Shown: piece by piece, positions 25,126 through 38,908 of the stretch
Layout of the letters: each line of letters begins with the position of its first letter
Numbering within the stretch: position 1 is the first letter of the stretch
Source of the DNA: Ascaris suum
Lineage: Eukaryota > Nematoda > Chromadorea > Rhabditida > Ascarididae
Direction: 5' to 3'
Assembly: GCA_013433145.1 (NCBI GenBank)
Contig: CM024178.1
Coordinates: 8,665,260-8,729,259, forward strand
DNA length: 64,000 nucleotides
Notes under the pieces: model-generated
Seen by the model: only the letters and a program-made list of their open reading frames with translations
The model's database searches: none
What the model was told of the DNA's origin: nothing
Translations under genes and position numbers: made by a program

Positions 25126-25594
25126 AATACACTAATTTGATCGATCGATGCAAACAATTTCATTACTTTAAAAATTTTTTTTATTCTTATCCTTTCTTTA
25201 AATATATAATAATGATTATCAAATAAAAATTGAACTTATTTTTGTATTGATTTTTTTATTTACTTATTAATTTTTTTTTCACGCATCGATACTCTTTTTA
25301 AAAAAAAATTCAATTTTTCCTCTGAAGAAATTTAGCAAAAAAAAAAAAATTTTCTAGAAATATCGTCGATAATTTCTAAAGAAAAAAAATTCTTTTCTTG
25401 AATAAAAATTCTTAATAACTCATCTTAATAAACTTTAACTTGATTATTGCTGAAGAATGTCCATTAAAATCGATAATTTCAACGGATTTATTGAGAAAAA
25501 AAATTCTTTCAATATTCACAAATATAATTATTAGTACTTTTTCACCTAATTTTGCATAGAGTAATTTTAGTATATTTTGAGTGAAAAAACAAAA

Positions 25595-25835
<241 letters not shown>

Positions 25836-27636
25836 CAATAGAAAAAAAGCATAAAATGTAAGTAGTGAATTTTGGAAAAATCGAAAGAACTGAAAATAAT
25901 TTTTACATTTCTTTCAACGATCATTCCCCACATTCAAAAATTGTGTGCAAATATTCCGAGAAAGCAATTTATTATTCACAAAGAAAGCTCAACACAGCTG
26001 CCAACGTTGAATAATGAACGACATATATGTTACATTTCGCTATTTTTATATGATGTTGCAATTCATTCTCTCTCTCTCAAAAAAAAAAGCATTTCGTATT
26101 CATAAGTCATAACTTTATTCGGTTCGAATTTTTCGAAAATCAATTTGCATTAAATGAGAACTATCAAACCAAAAGGTTGGGCTTATAAATAGTGAAATAC
26201 GGTATGAGAAAACTTTTTCCTCATTATCTAATTCTGAGGTGGAATTCGTTTTTCTTTTTTTTTTTTCATTCGTGAATGAACTAATCGATAAACAGTATCC
26301 TATATGTCCAATATTAAACACAATATGAACGAATATAAATTCAAAAGAGTGGGTTTACTCTTCGTCAAAGATTAGCTAAGTGCCAGCTAGCTGTATATAT
26401 CGATCGATGACGTCTATCTCAGCAATTTAGACACTGCGTACGTTATTGAATTTTTGTTTGCATTCGTATATTTCCGTTTCATTGCAATAAAAATGCACAT
26501 ACACACATATATGTAAAACTTATCATTTAGATTATTACTGTTTTATCAATTTACAATGATAACGCGCCATTCTCATTCTTTTTTTTTTTATTAGATTTCT
26601 TTTTTTTTTCAAAAATTTTTTCCATCGTTTAAAAAAAATTTGTTTTTTTTTTGAAAATATTAATCGCAATTTGATGGATTTTTAAATCATATGGAATTCT
26701 TTAAGCTTTCGATATGCGGGGATTTGAAAATGAGATGAGAGGAGAGGAAGAGTGCCGGTATAATTAATAGGCTCTTCTTGACATGCCAAATTTGCAAATT
26801 ACGTAGGAAATGCGAAAATTTGCATATAATTTAAGCATAATTTTATTCGCCTCCGAAGAGCTACTTTTGTCGGAGTCATAATCGGTGAGATTGCGCACTG
26901 TAAGTTTTTTCCATCACTGCGAACCTATTTATCCTCAATGAGGTGGAGAAATAAGATAGAAAAGAATGAATATTTAAATAAAGAAAACGAATAACACTTA
27001 GAAAATCTCTTCTATTATATACTTGAAAAGACTTTTTTTTTCTCACGCTCTTTGATAGTATTTCCTTAAAAATTTCCACTGCAACTTTGTTAATACTGTG
27101 TTAGAAAGTTATTTCGGACTGTAAAATAATCTGGCGCCTCTTCTCTCTCCCTTCCCCCTCAACGTTCATCTCATTCCTCGCCCCTCTCTTCCACCTTCTT
27201 CTTCCTTTTCTGGAGGAGCAAACAACCTCATCAATACGCGCCGAAAATGTTTCAGCAAAAAATTGAGAGTATCTTCTGTGAATCATTTACGACGGTGATT
27301 CCAATTCTATGCTTGTTTACGCAATGATCACATCGTCTATGATATTTGTCTGTCGTCTAAGTATGTCTGTTTATCTGTTTGTCTGTCTATCTGTTTGTCC
27401 GGAAGTTTTGACTTGAAAATAATCGAAGCCAAAATTATGAAGTTTATCACTAAAAATGATAAGATCATAGGTGATCTTCTATATCATATTTCGTGCTAAT
27501 CAATCGATTTCAGAGATATTTATAAACAATTCAAATTGCTCGAAAAATTGCAGAAATCTGATAATCATTAGATCGTTGATTTACGCTAATCGAGTTCTAG
27601 ATAACTATTATAAAGTCATGCATGAAAGTATTTATT

Positions 27637-27660
27637 GGGGGGGGGGGGGGTAGGGGGGGG
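27637..27660. repeat. G14-TA-G8 tract
   Basis: Fourteen G, then TA, then eight G; quadruplex-capable on the plus strand. Confidence 0.93.
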
Positions 27661-28729
27661 AGATATTAGGGTATCTTAATTGGAATGCTATCTTTTCAAT
27701 AGTTTCATTAGTAAATTATTTTGAAAAGATTTGTGTAACTCATAGAGAACGTGGAATTTCGAATTGATTGATGATGAAGTCGAATAGAGTAAAAAAAAAA
27801 AGAAATTATAATTTTCATTTAAAAAAATTTTGCATAAAATTTTCCACTAAAATTCATCATTTCATCCGTTTAGAAATTTCTAAAAATTTCTAATTTGTAA
27901 AAATTTTTTGAGTTGAAATTTCTTTTCAAAAAAAATTTGCATAAAATATTCTAAAAATTTCGAAAAAAAAATTTGCATAAAATTATATTTGTAGATGAGT
28001 TGAAATTTTTATCTATTACTATCAGAAAAAAAAATTTAATTTTTCTTCAACATTTTTCTCTTTAATTATAGTTATTCAAATCTTTGAAAAAAAATTTTTT
28101 TTAATTTTATAAATATTATTTTTTTTCCTCTTTTTCATTCCCCCTCCCCCCCCCCCCTAAAAAAAACTTTCGAAATTAAAAAATTTTTTTAGCAAATATT
28201 ACTCACATTTTTCAGTAAATTAGTAAATTTCTCTCTTCTTTTCTCTTCATTTAATTAAAGAATTGCCTACATTCTAAGATCGAACAATTCTTCCTAGATA
28301 TATGACATAGATGTTATTTTACTCTACAAGAGTAAATGCATTTCCTTATATGAAATAGTTTTGCCTCGATATGAATTGCCTTATTTCAACGGGCTAAGTA
28401 TGACCTACATGACCTTTAGCCTGAACTTTAGCGCTTATTATTGCTGAAACATTTCTATTGATAATCACATTTATCACTTGATCATGTCATTAAAATTACT
28501 AATGTTGCACAAAAAATATTATAATGAAATTTTATTTAAATGATAATGAAAGTAAGTAAGTAAAAAAAAATTGGTTGAAAACCAACGACAAATCTATGAG
28601 AGAGGAATGCAGTGTTCCTTCGAGTGTTCCAACGATTTTTATGGCTGCAATTACTGGGGCGGGTCGTATAGATTCCGCATTGTGAAATGAACATTTTTGA
28701 CATCACAACTTGAAAATGTCGATAGAATA

Positions 28730-28950
28730 TTATTGTGGATCGGATGTTCTACCGCATTTACATAACGGTTGCTCCGGAGATTTACAGGCCGGATGTTCCG
28801 GCGTATTTATATATCGGATATTCCAGAAATTTATAGGCCGGATATTCCGGACACACTTACATACCGGATATTCTGGGAATTTATAGGCCGGATGTTCCGG
28901 GCATATTTACATATCGGGTGTTCCGAGCATATTTACATATGCAGCACATT
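28730..28950. repeat. Degenerate tandem repeat with CCGGATATTCCGG core
   Basis: About seven copies of a CGGATRTTCC core spaced roughly 25-35 bp apart. Two half-units alternate: one followed by CATATTTACATAT, the other by AAATTTATAGG, so the higher-order period is about 60 bp. The consensus core is palindromic. The unit recurs once in reverse orientation at about 63,692-63,712. Confidence 0.85.
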
Positions 28951-31900
28951 CATATATCTCAGTGTGCAAATACTCGTCCATTAGTGTTTATCTATGTGAA
29001 CGCGTAAACACATGGCCGCTTTGAAATCTTTTAGGGCACTTTGCGATAGCAAACCTAAGCCATATCATCTATTTCTATTCACCACTACGCCTCCCTCCTC
29101 CCCCCTTACTCCCCAAGCTCATTTCTTTACCACCCCACTTATATTCCAGTATCTATATCTATTCTTTTCAAAGAAAAAAAAAATCACAGCCTATTATCAA
29201 TGCTTATCACTTTCAACATTTTTTCTTTTGAATTACATTTCTATAGATTGCGATAAGGCTGTCAATTTATTTCACGTTTCAACGATCACTATATATTCCT
29301 CATTTGATATTTGATTTCATTATTACACTCAAATTACGATCATCATTATCAATATCCCAATGCTTACATCGCTTCATAATAAAGTAATCTATCTTTAACG
29401 CACCTTTACAAGTGCAAATAAAGTGATGTCTTGAGATAAATGGAATGGTATAGATTCAATTGCATTTTTTTATATTCGCTCTTACAAATGAGCGCTCCAC
29501 AATCGTGAAGAGTCATTACTAAGGAGGAGAAAAAAAAGAAAGCAATTCCCTCTCTACTTTTTTTGTTTCGCTCTGTCTCGTTCTCGTTGCGAGCGACCTC
29601 ATTCCCGTCCGTTAATCTCTAACGAATTTTAATGAAAAAAAACCTACATTAAAGTGCATCTTCAACTTGGGTGGCGTATCTTCAGCAAAACTTTTACACC
29701 TGAGATAAAGCACTTGAGGGTTTGCGATTGTGATGCATTTCTTTTTCTAAGAGTCCTAGAATCCCATATTCGCAACTTCATTCCTCTTTTTAGTTTCCTT
29801 TCATTTGGTATATACATATGTCCGTCTAAAAATGCTAAACGCGCGATTTTCGACTGAACAAATGCGACAGCCAGTAGAGGAAGGGGTGGCAGAGGGGGGG
29901 GGGGGTATGAGGAGCGGCGAAAGGGGAAGGAGGGGAAGGGAAGGGAGGAATGGCTGACTTGCTCGACTCACTTTTTCCTCTGCCTTAGTCGAATCCACAT
30001 CAACCTTCCTTCCCTCCCCTCCCCCCTATATTTCGGTTCCTATCGATAATCGTGCTGTAAATCCGACAAATCCACTAATAATGATTGTATCAACGTATCG
30101 TAAAATCGAAATTATAAACACAATAAATACAAAATAAAATAAAAGCGAATTAAATGATAGTGCTTTATGGTTTTCTTCGAGATTAGTTGAAGATAAGCCT
30201 TTTCACACATCATTAATAAATATCAGTCTTATTCAATAATCACTGATTACTCATAGACTATATTTTTGAACTAGGAGAAAAAACAATGAAACTCCATTTA
30301 AGCGTTAAAAGTATTCGATTTCCGCATATCTTAGAAGGAATAATACGAAATAATTTAATAATCAACAAATATATCTAAAATATTTTCTAGACAATCTTAT
30401 ATATATGGAAAATATTTTTGAAATAAGTTTTGCAAGATCTTTTTTATAGGGCAATTTCATAAGGAACGTTTTCTTTGTTTTTTTTTTTTTAAATCTATTC
30501 ATATTAATGTGAACGTTAATTCATTTCAAAGCCATTATAGAAATGTTTTTTTTTCAATGATTTAATTATATCATTGATGGAAGAAGTTTTTTTTTTTTTC
30601 AATAAGAAAATGAAAAATTCAAATACAATGAAATATGATCGGCAAAAAGAAATTCATTGAAGAATACACTATTATAGACGTGTCAACGAAAAAAAAAAGA
30701 GCAACTAATTCTCAATTTAGGCGAATTATTCGTTTCTCTTTTTTTTCACGAGAAAAAAAAACCGCCTATAAAACCGGTAATATTTCATCAATTTGATAGA
30801 AAATTCGTCAATTATCGGAATAATTTCGATTGAGTGAAAAATTCATAAGAAACTAAAAATAATCGAATCATCGAATTTTCTCAAAAAAAAAAAAAAAAGA
30901 AAAAAGAAAAAAAAACACCGCTCATTTCTTAATGAAGATATGAGATGAAAAAATTCACATTAAATTTGATTCTAATAAACTGAACAATTTTTATAGTGGC
31001 TGAATGAAAATCGTTTATTTGAAATGGCGCGTATTTTGTTAATAAAATTTCGAAATTCTATTTGAAATATGGTAAATTTTTATTTTTTTAAATGGCTTGA
31101 AAATTTAAGAAAAAAAAATTTTAAATTTAAAGAAAAATTTTTCAATCAATTCAGCATTCAAGGTCAGATTAATCTATTAGAAGTTGATAGAATAATAAAG
31201 ATTATATCTATTATATCAGTTTTTGATACGATTCGATTTATTTTCATTGAACAGTCGATTAAATGTTTTGAAAATATTCATTAAGTTTTGACTGTATTTG
31301 CTCATATATATAACACATTTAAATATCGATCGATATTTGTCATTGAATTATTCTTTTACTTACTTCATATTTAATACCGACAATTGAATTTGATTATTGT
31401 AATTGTTTACAGCAATTTATTATAGCTTACTTACAGGTAATGATATTACAGGTAATTACAGATAGTGAAGTAGTAAAAATATTCATCAATTACTTATGAG
31501 ATTTTGCTTCGACTTTTCTTATGCTTTCCACTCTAAAAAAAAGCGTTATAATTTTCATATAATAGCTTTGCCGTTATAAATTTACATTTAGTCTGGAAAA
31601 TTTTTATTCCTTCCTTTCTCTTTAAAAGCAACAAATAAGTGAAATTTTCCATTCCAATATGAAATATTTTGAAACGAAAGAAAATGAAATTTACGACAAC
31701 GAAACTTAATTGAAATTCATAATTAGAAAACGATAGTTGACCGATAAAAAAATAATAAAATCGAGATAAGCACTAATCGTTATGTGAGACGATATAACTT
31801 TATTTATAGAAAAACAAAAATAATTGCCTAAAATTTTTAACAAACAAAGAAAAAGAAATGAAAATAAATTTGAGATGCCCCCCCCTCCCAAAAAAAAATC

Positions 31901-33215
31901 GATAATATGGGAACTAATTTGAAAATAGTAAAATATATATTCGAAAAAAAAACTTTAAAATAAACTTATTTTTTATAGAACTTAAAATTATCTTTTTTTT
32001 GAGAAAAATTTAATAATGGATCTTTAAAGTAGATTTTTTTTTTGTTGAAATAATAAACTTTCAATTGAAATGTTCTAAAGTAATAAATATATCGCAATTG
32101 TGGTCAATCATCTTGCTTTATTTAATGATCTAATTTTAGATAAGACAATTGTCCCATATTAGTCTAATATACTATGACATATGACGAGGCTTTTCAATTC
32201 GTAAAAGAACTCATTTATTACAATTTATGAGTAAAAGTAATAGTTAGGAAAAAAATTCATTTGCATATTCTTATTTAATATTTTTGAATATTATAATGAG
32301 TAATTTGAATGCATTATTTGAATATTAAATTTGAATAAAAAATTTGCATAAACTTTACTCAAAATACCGATGAGAATTTTTTTTTTTGACGATAATTTCA
32401 ATTTTATTCTCATTAGAAATGTAAATCTAATGATAATGAACGTTTAAAAAAGCGATCTCATCTAAAACCATTACGATATGAATTCAACGCCCAAGTCATT
32501 TGCGCCATTGAAAAAAAAATTTTTTTTTCATTTTTTCTGATGTTTTATATTTTTTCATATATTTCTGATTTTTTTTTTATATTTATAAATTTTATAATCG
32601 CCATAGTAAAATCATTGAGGAATTGAACATTAATTTTTCATTTCCAGTTTATTTATCATTTCTATTATTGGCATTTATCCAATTTTTTTATCGTCACTTT
32701 ACATTGTGTTTTCATCGCATAATGAAAAGTCGAATTTTTTTTTTTTTGCTTTTTAAGAAAAGTTGATTAATATTGTTTATTCAATGAATAAATAATAGGA
32801 AGAATTCGTGAAATTTTTTATCGATTATATTAATTTCTATTTTATTCACATATGGTAATGTTAACTGTAATATGAATAATCGAAAAAAAATTTTTTTTTT
32901 ACTTGTCTGTCTTTTAAATTTATGGCGATGCATTTCATATTGGAACATTTCGTATCAGAAAATTTTCCACTGTTTTTTTTTTCAATCAAGTCGAAACGTT
33001 TCAAGTTCGCAAATCACAAAATATAGCAAATAATTCACGATCTATCATAGTAAATTACTAAAATTGAAAATAAAAAGTACCATTTGTAATAATAGGAATT
33101 TAAAACTTAAATTATACTTTATACTTCAACTAGAAAATCCATTTCCACTCAAATTGTATGCAAACAATTATGAGTGATTCGTTCATCTGGTATAATTTTT
33201 GTAAGTTCACATGAA

Positions 33216-33382
33216 TAAAGCACGTTGTAGTAATACCTTATCTTGTAGCATATATATCTATGTCTATGTAGTAAAGCACGTTGTAGTAATACCTTATCTT
33301 GTAGCATATATATCTATGTCTATGTAGTAAAGCACGTTGTAGTAATACCTTATCTTGTAGCATATATATCTATGTCTATGTA
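33216..33382. repeat. Perfect triplication of a 56-bp unit
   Basis: Three consecutive 56-bp copies beginning TAAAGCACGTTG and ending CTATGTCTATGTAG are identical by eye; only the last two bases of the third copy diverge. No coding sign. Confidence 0.95.
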
Positions 33383-35815
33383 TGATTGCAAGAATTTCAG
33401 CTCGTAAAATATTTCAGCTAAAGTGGCAAAATTTTGAAATAAGAATGACTAATTTTGAAGGCTGATCTGTTAATTTCGAGACGAATTATAAAAAATTAAA
33501 GATGTCAGAAATTTTGCAATTTTTTTTTGCAATATTATTTTTTAGTTCCCTCGAAAAAAGGAACACTTCAGTTGAAAAGAAAATTTCTGCGAATAAATTG
33601 AATCAAATGGAAAAAAAAATAAATGTACTATAGCGTAAATTTTTTTTAAAATTTTATAATACTTTAGAAAAATATTCGATCTCGTAAATAAAATGATTAA
33701 AGCACACACATATTGTGTTGTTATCATTGGCGTACTTTACTGCTCTTGACCATATACTTAATGATATTATCAATTATTCGTGTAATAAAGTGTTAGCGAT
33801 TTTCTTGTGTTATATGATTTCATCGCTAAATTGAGTGCACAATATTGATATGCTAATTTTTAGGTAGTCATTTAATGCATCAAAAGATGCCTCAACGTTG
33901 CAGTAAATTTCATTTATAATTAAATAAATATTGAAATTTATTATCAATACTGTTAGCATAAAATAATAAAAAAGAATCTCACTCAAAAAATATTTTTCTT
34001 TTCTAATTTAGAAGTATTTCATTTACTTTCTTTTTTTTTTTTCCTCATATATTTAATAAACAATTTCTAGAACTAAAATAGAAACAATCATTCATATAAT
34101 GAAAATGCTTTTATTATATTATATAAAAATTGATGAAGAAACTTACAAGAAAGTTACATACGATATTTGTTTTTATAATTCGCTTAGCTGGCTAATCGAT
34201 TGCAAAATTGCAAAAATTTTTGCAAGAAATATTGACGCATAAGCAATAATGCATCGAAAATTCGACCAATCCGACCGCTCATATAAATTTCTCACGAAGA
34301 AATAGTTTTTCTTTTTGTCGCACAACCGCTATGAAACTCTAAAACGTAATTTATTTATACGAAAAGTGATCTATATGGTCTATAAAATGGTGCAAATTTT
34401 ACCAATTATACCATTCAAACTTAGTAGCATCATATTTAGTGATTTCTAAACTGAAACGACATTTCCAACAGACAAACAGACAAGCAGACAAATACGCATC
34501 ATACAAATACGATCCTGCTATAGTGAATTCATTCCGTTAAAGCAAAGTTTGCAAAAGCACATTAATTAAATATTCATGTAAGCGAAATGTTGTTTGCGAA
34601 AATGTGCTGTTGAATTGAAATTTTTCTAAACGAAGAACGTTGTTTTGTTTTTGCGTTAAAAATTCACTCGGAGATCATTATTGCTCATGGAATGAGTGGT
34701 TTTACATTTAATAAAAATGTATTCGACTCTTCATGGAATAAAATCTCACGAAAAAAAAATGATTGCAATTTTTGCAATTTATATGCAAATTCATCTTATC
34801 GCATTTTCTTTTTTTTTTGCATTGCATTGCATTATTTCAATATTTCGCAATAATTTAATTTGAATTAATTAACAATTGCATTAATTTATCATTAATTTAA
34901 AAGTGGCAATAAATCAATAGCAATTTTTTAAAAAATTACCTTAATTATTACTTTTATTTTAGAATACTCTTTTTTACCCGTTAAAATTTGAATAAATGAA
35001 TATAATTTTCAGTTGATTTTTTTTCTTTTTTTTTAACGTTGATGAAAAATTTCCATAGTACATTTTTTTTAAAAATATTTTATGAAATTATATTATAAAA
35101 AATTTCATTTTACATTTATTTTTTCCTCTTTCATTAATTTCATCAAAAAAAAAAATCTCAATACATCATTTGAGATTTTATTCTGCTTTAATTTTACTCA
35201 TTTTAATTTTTTTTTTGAATTCTTTCTTTTTCAGTTCTTTTTCCCTCTCCCCAACTCTCTCCCCTCCCCTCCCCTCCCAACCCTCGCGTAATCGCACATA
35301 TCCTTATTTTTCCACTTTTCTCACCCCCCCCCCCCCTCCCTCTTTCATTCATCTTCATCGTTCAATTTTCAATAATCACTAATATATATTCAGTTTTCGT
35401 TTCCATTTTGTACAAGGTTTACTCCTTGCGAACTTCCTGAAAGCTTTTTTTTTGTCCGGAGTCGATCGGCATTTCTCATTTGAAAATGAGAAAACAACAT
35501 CAAATGTGATGCAATTTATTGATGTGGAAAAATGGTTGAAGTGCAGTACAACATCGCCACAAACCAATAATGACATTGTGCATAGAAAATGCTTTCGATG
35601 TCAACTAAACATCAACGATATTCGCCTTTAGGGAATTCGTAATCATTTTAGTACCGACCATCGCTTTACGAAGAAAATATTCTTTGAAATACTTGAAAAA
35701 AAATTTTTTATATTTTTTAAAATTTAAATTTTTATATATTTGTTAAAGTTGAAATTTTCTTTAATGAATTTTTCCATTAAATATGTGTAATATGATAGTA
35801 ACATTTATGCCATTT

Positions 35816-35855
35816 GTGACCATTAGTGACCATTAGTGACCATTAGTGACCATTT
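35816..35855. repeat. 10-bp tandem repeat GTGACCATTA x4
   Basis: Four consecutive copies of GTGACCATTA, the last ending TTT. A short minisatellite. Confidence 0.92.
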
Positions 35856-36907
35856 CCTCTTCAAAATTGTCATTAAATAAATTCATAAATATATTACTGA
35901 ACCATTCAACAATCATAGTTTATAAACTAATCAACTAATTGGACAAGAAATATGATCGATATTCTCTTCATATTTTATAATCTACCTTTAATATCGTATT
36001 TTCATTGAATATACCTGTGTTTATTCTTTAGTGTTTAATGGTTCATTAATGGTTGATACTATTATATTCTTTTATGAATTCTTCTTGCAAATTATTATTA
36101 CTGTAATTTAATAATTGCACCTTACTTTAATATATAAGAATAATACTATGATTGTTAAAATATTTCTTAGTTTTTCTTCTATTATTCACATAATTGATTG
36201 ATTCATCACTTTTTGAGTGATTAGTCGAGAATATCTGCTCACTAATGAAGGTGAATGATTTGTTTTCACTCTTAGGCATTTATATATTCTTCGTTAGAAT
36301 TAATTTAGTCCAATATTTGTTTGAGTTTTTATTGTCTTTGAGAAGAGATGTTCAGTTTTCTGCAAATTCTCTCCCCCTCCCTCTTTATCTACTCTTCGAT
36401 TCTCCTCCCATAACCCCCTTTCCCCTACATCCTCCTCATCTGTGAATCGAGACATGTTTTTCTTGCATTATTTAATCCGCATATTATTGGAGATATATTC
36501 ATATTCGCATATTATCGCTGAATTCGCCCCTCGTTTCGATGTTTGCGTTAACGAACGTTCGCGCTTAGTTAAGTCGGCTCAATCGAAAATGGCTTTTGCT
36601 GGTAAAGGACAAACTTTATACGACACAACGACGTCAATACTTCCACATTGTGCTCACTCATTCGCTCTTTCTTTTTTTTTATAGGGAAAAAGTATCGCGA
36701 AAAAATTGAAGTACGAATACTAAGCGTGCTCATTTTACATAATAAACAAATGAAGAATTTTTTTTTGGGAATTTGGCACAATATGTGCTTTTTTGCTTTT
36801 TTTTTGCATTTAACTAAATAAGTCAACGAATAATTAGATTAATCAATTAACGACTGCTTATCAGTTAATTTTTAAAAAAAAATTAGCCAAATATCTAACA
36901 GTTATTG

Positions 36908-37049
36908 TAAATCTATAAAAGAGTGATTTTTTTATTGGTATAAATTGGTATACCATTAACTATAATTAAACCATTGATATTTATGGTAAATTAACCATAA
37001 TTGTGGTAATTTATGGTTGATTTTTTTAAAAAAACCACTTTTAGATTTA
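36908..37049. repeat. 142-bp fold-back (MITE-like) element
   Basis: The left end TAAATCTATAAAAGAGTG is an imperfect inverted copy of the right end CACTTTTAGATTTA. The interior repeats GGTATACCATTAA and TTAACCATAA in inverted order, so most of the segment can pair with itself. No open frame. A target-site duplication could not be defined. Confidence 0.5.
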
Positions 37050-37637
37050 ATACACTTAAATGTATAGAACTTCTCAGAATTCTTTTCAAAGATCATGAAT
37101 TAACGTCGAAAATAATATAGGAAATCAAAGTATGGTTTATATAATACCAATCGAACTTCATCTCCCCAACTTTATTGGCCTTAGAGTTGAATTCATTGAA
37201 CGGAGATATGCACATAAAAACTCATAGCTAGAAATATTTGGACGCTTTCTTATGGAAATTTTAGTGATAAGATTTATATAATTTGCATATTTATGTAAAA
37301 TTGATAGGTTTATTCTACTCTCTGCCCGTATGCAATCACTTTTTATTTCAATTTCGATTGGAAGCGCATTTAGAAATGTAAAAGCTTTAGATGCAGAAAG
37401 AGATGGGAAAATGGTGGAGGGGAAGAACACTTGGGCGGAATTGAGTGTACTAGTTATATAAAAGAAATGAGGGGGTTATCGTAAAGTGCATCATTTTCGA
37501 ATTATTGGACATAGAGGGGGAGGATGGGAGAGGAAGGATGACCGAATTAGCCAACCATCGAGATAATAATTTCTCACTTCCACTTTTGTTTTTAATTTCT
37601 TGTGTGAACATTTAATTTCTTGTGTGCAACACAAATT

Positions 37638-37640
<3 letters not shown>

Positions 37641-37688
<48 letters not shown>
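37641..37688. repeat. (CT)n microsatellite
   Basis: About 48 bp of pure CT dinucleotides next to a TTTTTT run. It creates Glu-Arg frames on the minus strand that are not genes. Confidence 0.95.
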
Positions 37689-37689
<1 letters not shown>

Positions 37690-37890
37690 AGAACTTTGGA
37701 GGACAGGGAGAGCCGGGAAAGACGTTGGGGAGAGGAAAGTATAAGGAGATAGGAAGATATCGAATTTGAACAAACACGAGCGATTGATCTCAACATGGAT
37801 GCTGCAAATCGAACGTGAACAACTTGAGCATATATGTATGCTAATCAACGTAATGCTTTCAAGAGAATTTCTTCAAAACAAAAAAAAAAA

Positions 37891-37950
37891 AATTGCACGC
37901 AATGAGCATTAAAATGTATGCGCGCAATGCACCGCGCATTGCGCGCTAAA
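37891..37950. repeat. GC-rich hairpin element, second copy of the 47.75-kb palindrome
   Basis: GCGCGCAATGC (37,920-37,930) and GCATTGCGCGC (37,936-37,946) form a perfect 11-bp stem with a 5-nt loop. The neighbouring 14-mer ACGCAATGAGCATT (37,897-37,910) is the exact reverse complement of AATGCTCATTGCGT at 47,796-47,809. The element therefore occurs twice, in opposite orientation. It is an isolated CpG-rich patch in AT-rich DNA, with no coding sign. Confidence 0.6.
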
Positions 37951-38733
37951 GCTTAAATTTGCTAATGTTTGCTTTAAACAAAACGATATATTGGCGCCGA
38001 AATATGAAGAATCAATAGAAATTATCAAATCGTTTACTCCTCTTATCGTAAGAAAAATATTCACTTTTGCACTCTTCCTAAAAGGTCATAACTTAGAATT
38101 TTTTTAACGACACAGATAGTCTGTGCGCTACACAAGTGGTCCAGGCACACGCAGACGGTCCGTGCAATATACAGAGTCCATCCATGCGTCCGTGCAATAC
38201 TACGCACACTATAATTGTAAATTTCTATTGAATGATAATGAAGTGAAAAATATGGAAAATAATACGAACGTTACATGGTAATACTCGAATATTTCTTTCG
38301 CTTTTTTTTTCTCTCGCAATACATGCAATCACTAAGTTTTGTTATTTATCATTTCAGAGTTGTAGTTGTTATTGTCGATAAACATTTTCCAAATTATAGG
38401 TCACTTTTGGAAAATTTTTCGGACGAAAAAACAATTGTATTTTTTTTGTGTTTTTGAAATAATCGTATTTTTTTTGAGTAGAATTTTTCTCTAATAGAAT
38501 TTTTTATTTCTTTGAAAAATTTTTCCATACAATTCGATAAAAAAAAGTCGACATCGTTTTTTTTTTTGCATCCATATAAATTTTATTATTCATTAATAAA
38601 TATTTGATATTAATTTCTATTTGCTCGTTGAGAGAATAATTGACGCATTTATTTATCACTGAAATAATATTTCATTCCTTTGAAAATATTTTCGAAATAT
38701 TTGATGATATGCGAGCGATTTTATTGAGAATTT

Positions 38734-38908
<175 letters not shown>

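Larger units (their letters stand above)
28951..36907. other. Gene-free AT-rich stretch
   Basis: About 8 kb with the 56-bp triplication and the GTGACCATTA repeat as its only structured parts, plus G12 at 29,894, C13 at 35,324 and C/T-rich patches at 29.1 and 35.25 kb. A more coding-like patch at 36,520-36,680 has moderate GC on both strands but no recognisable protein. Nothing else can be supported. Confidence 0.55.
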
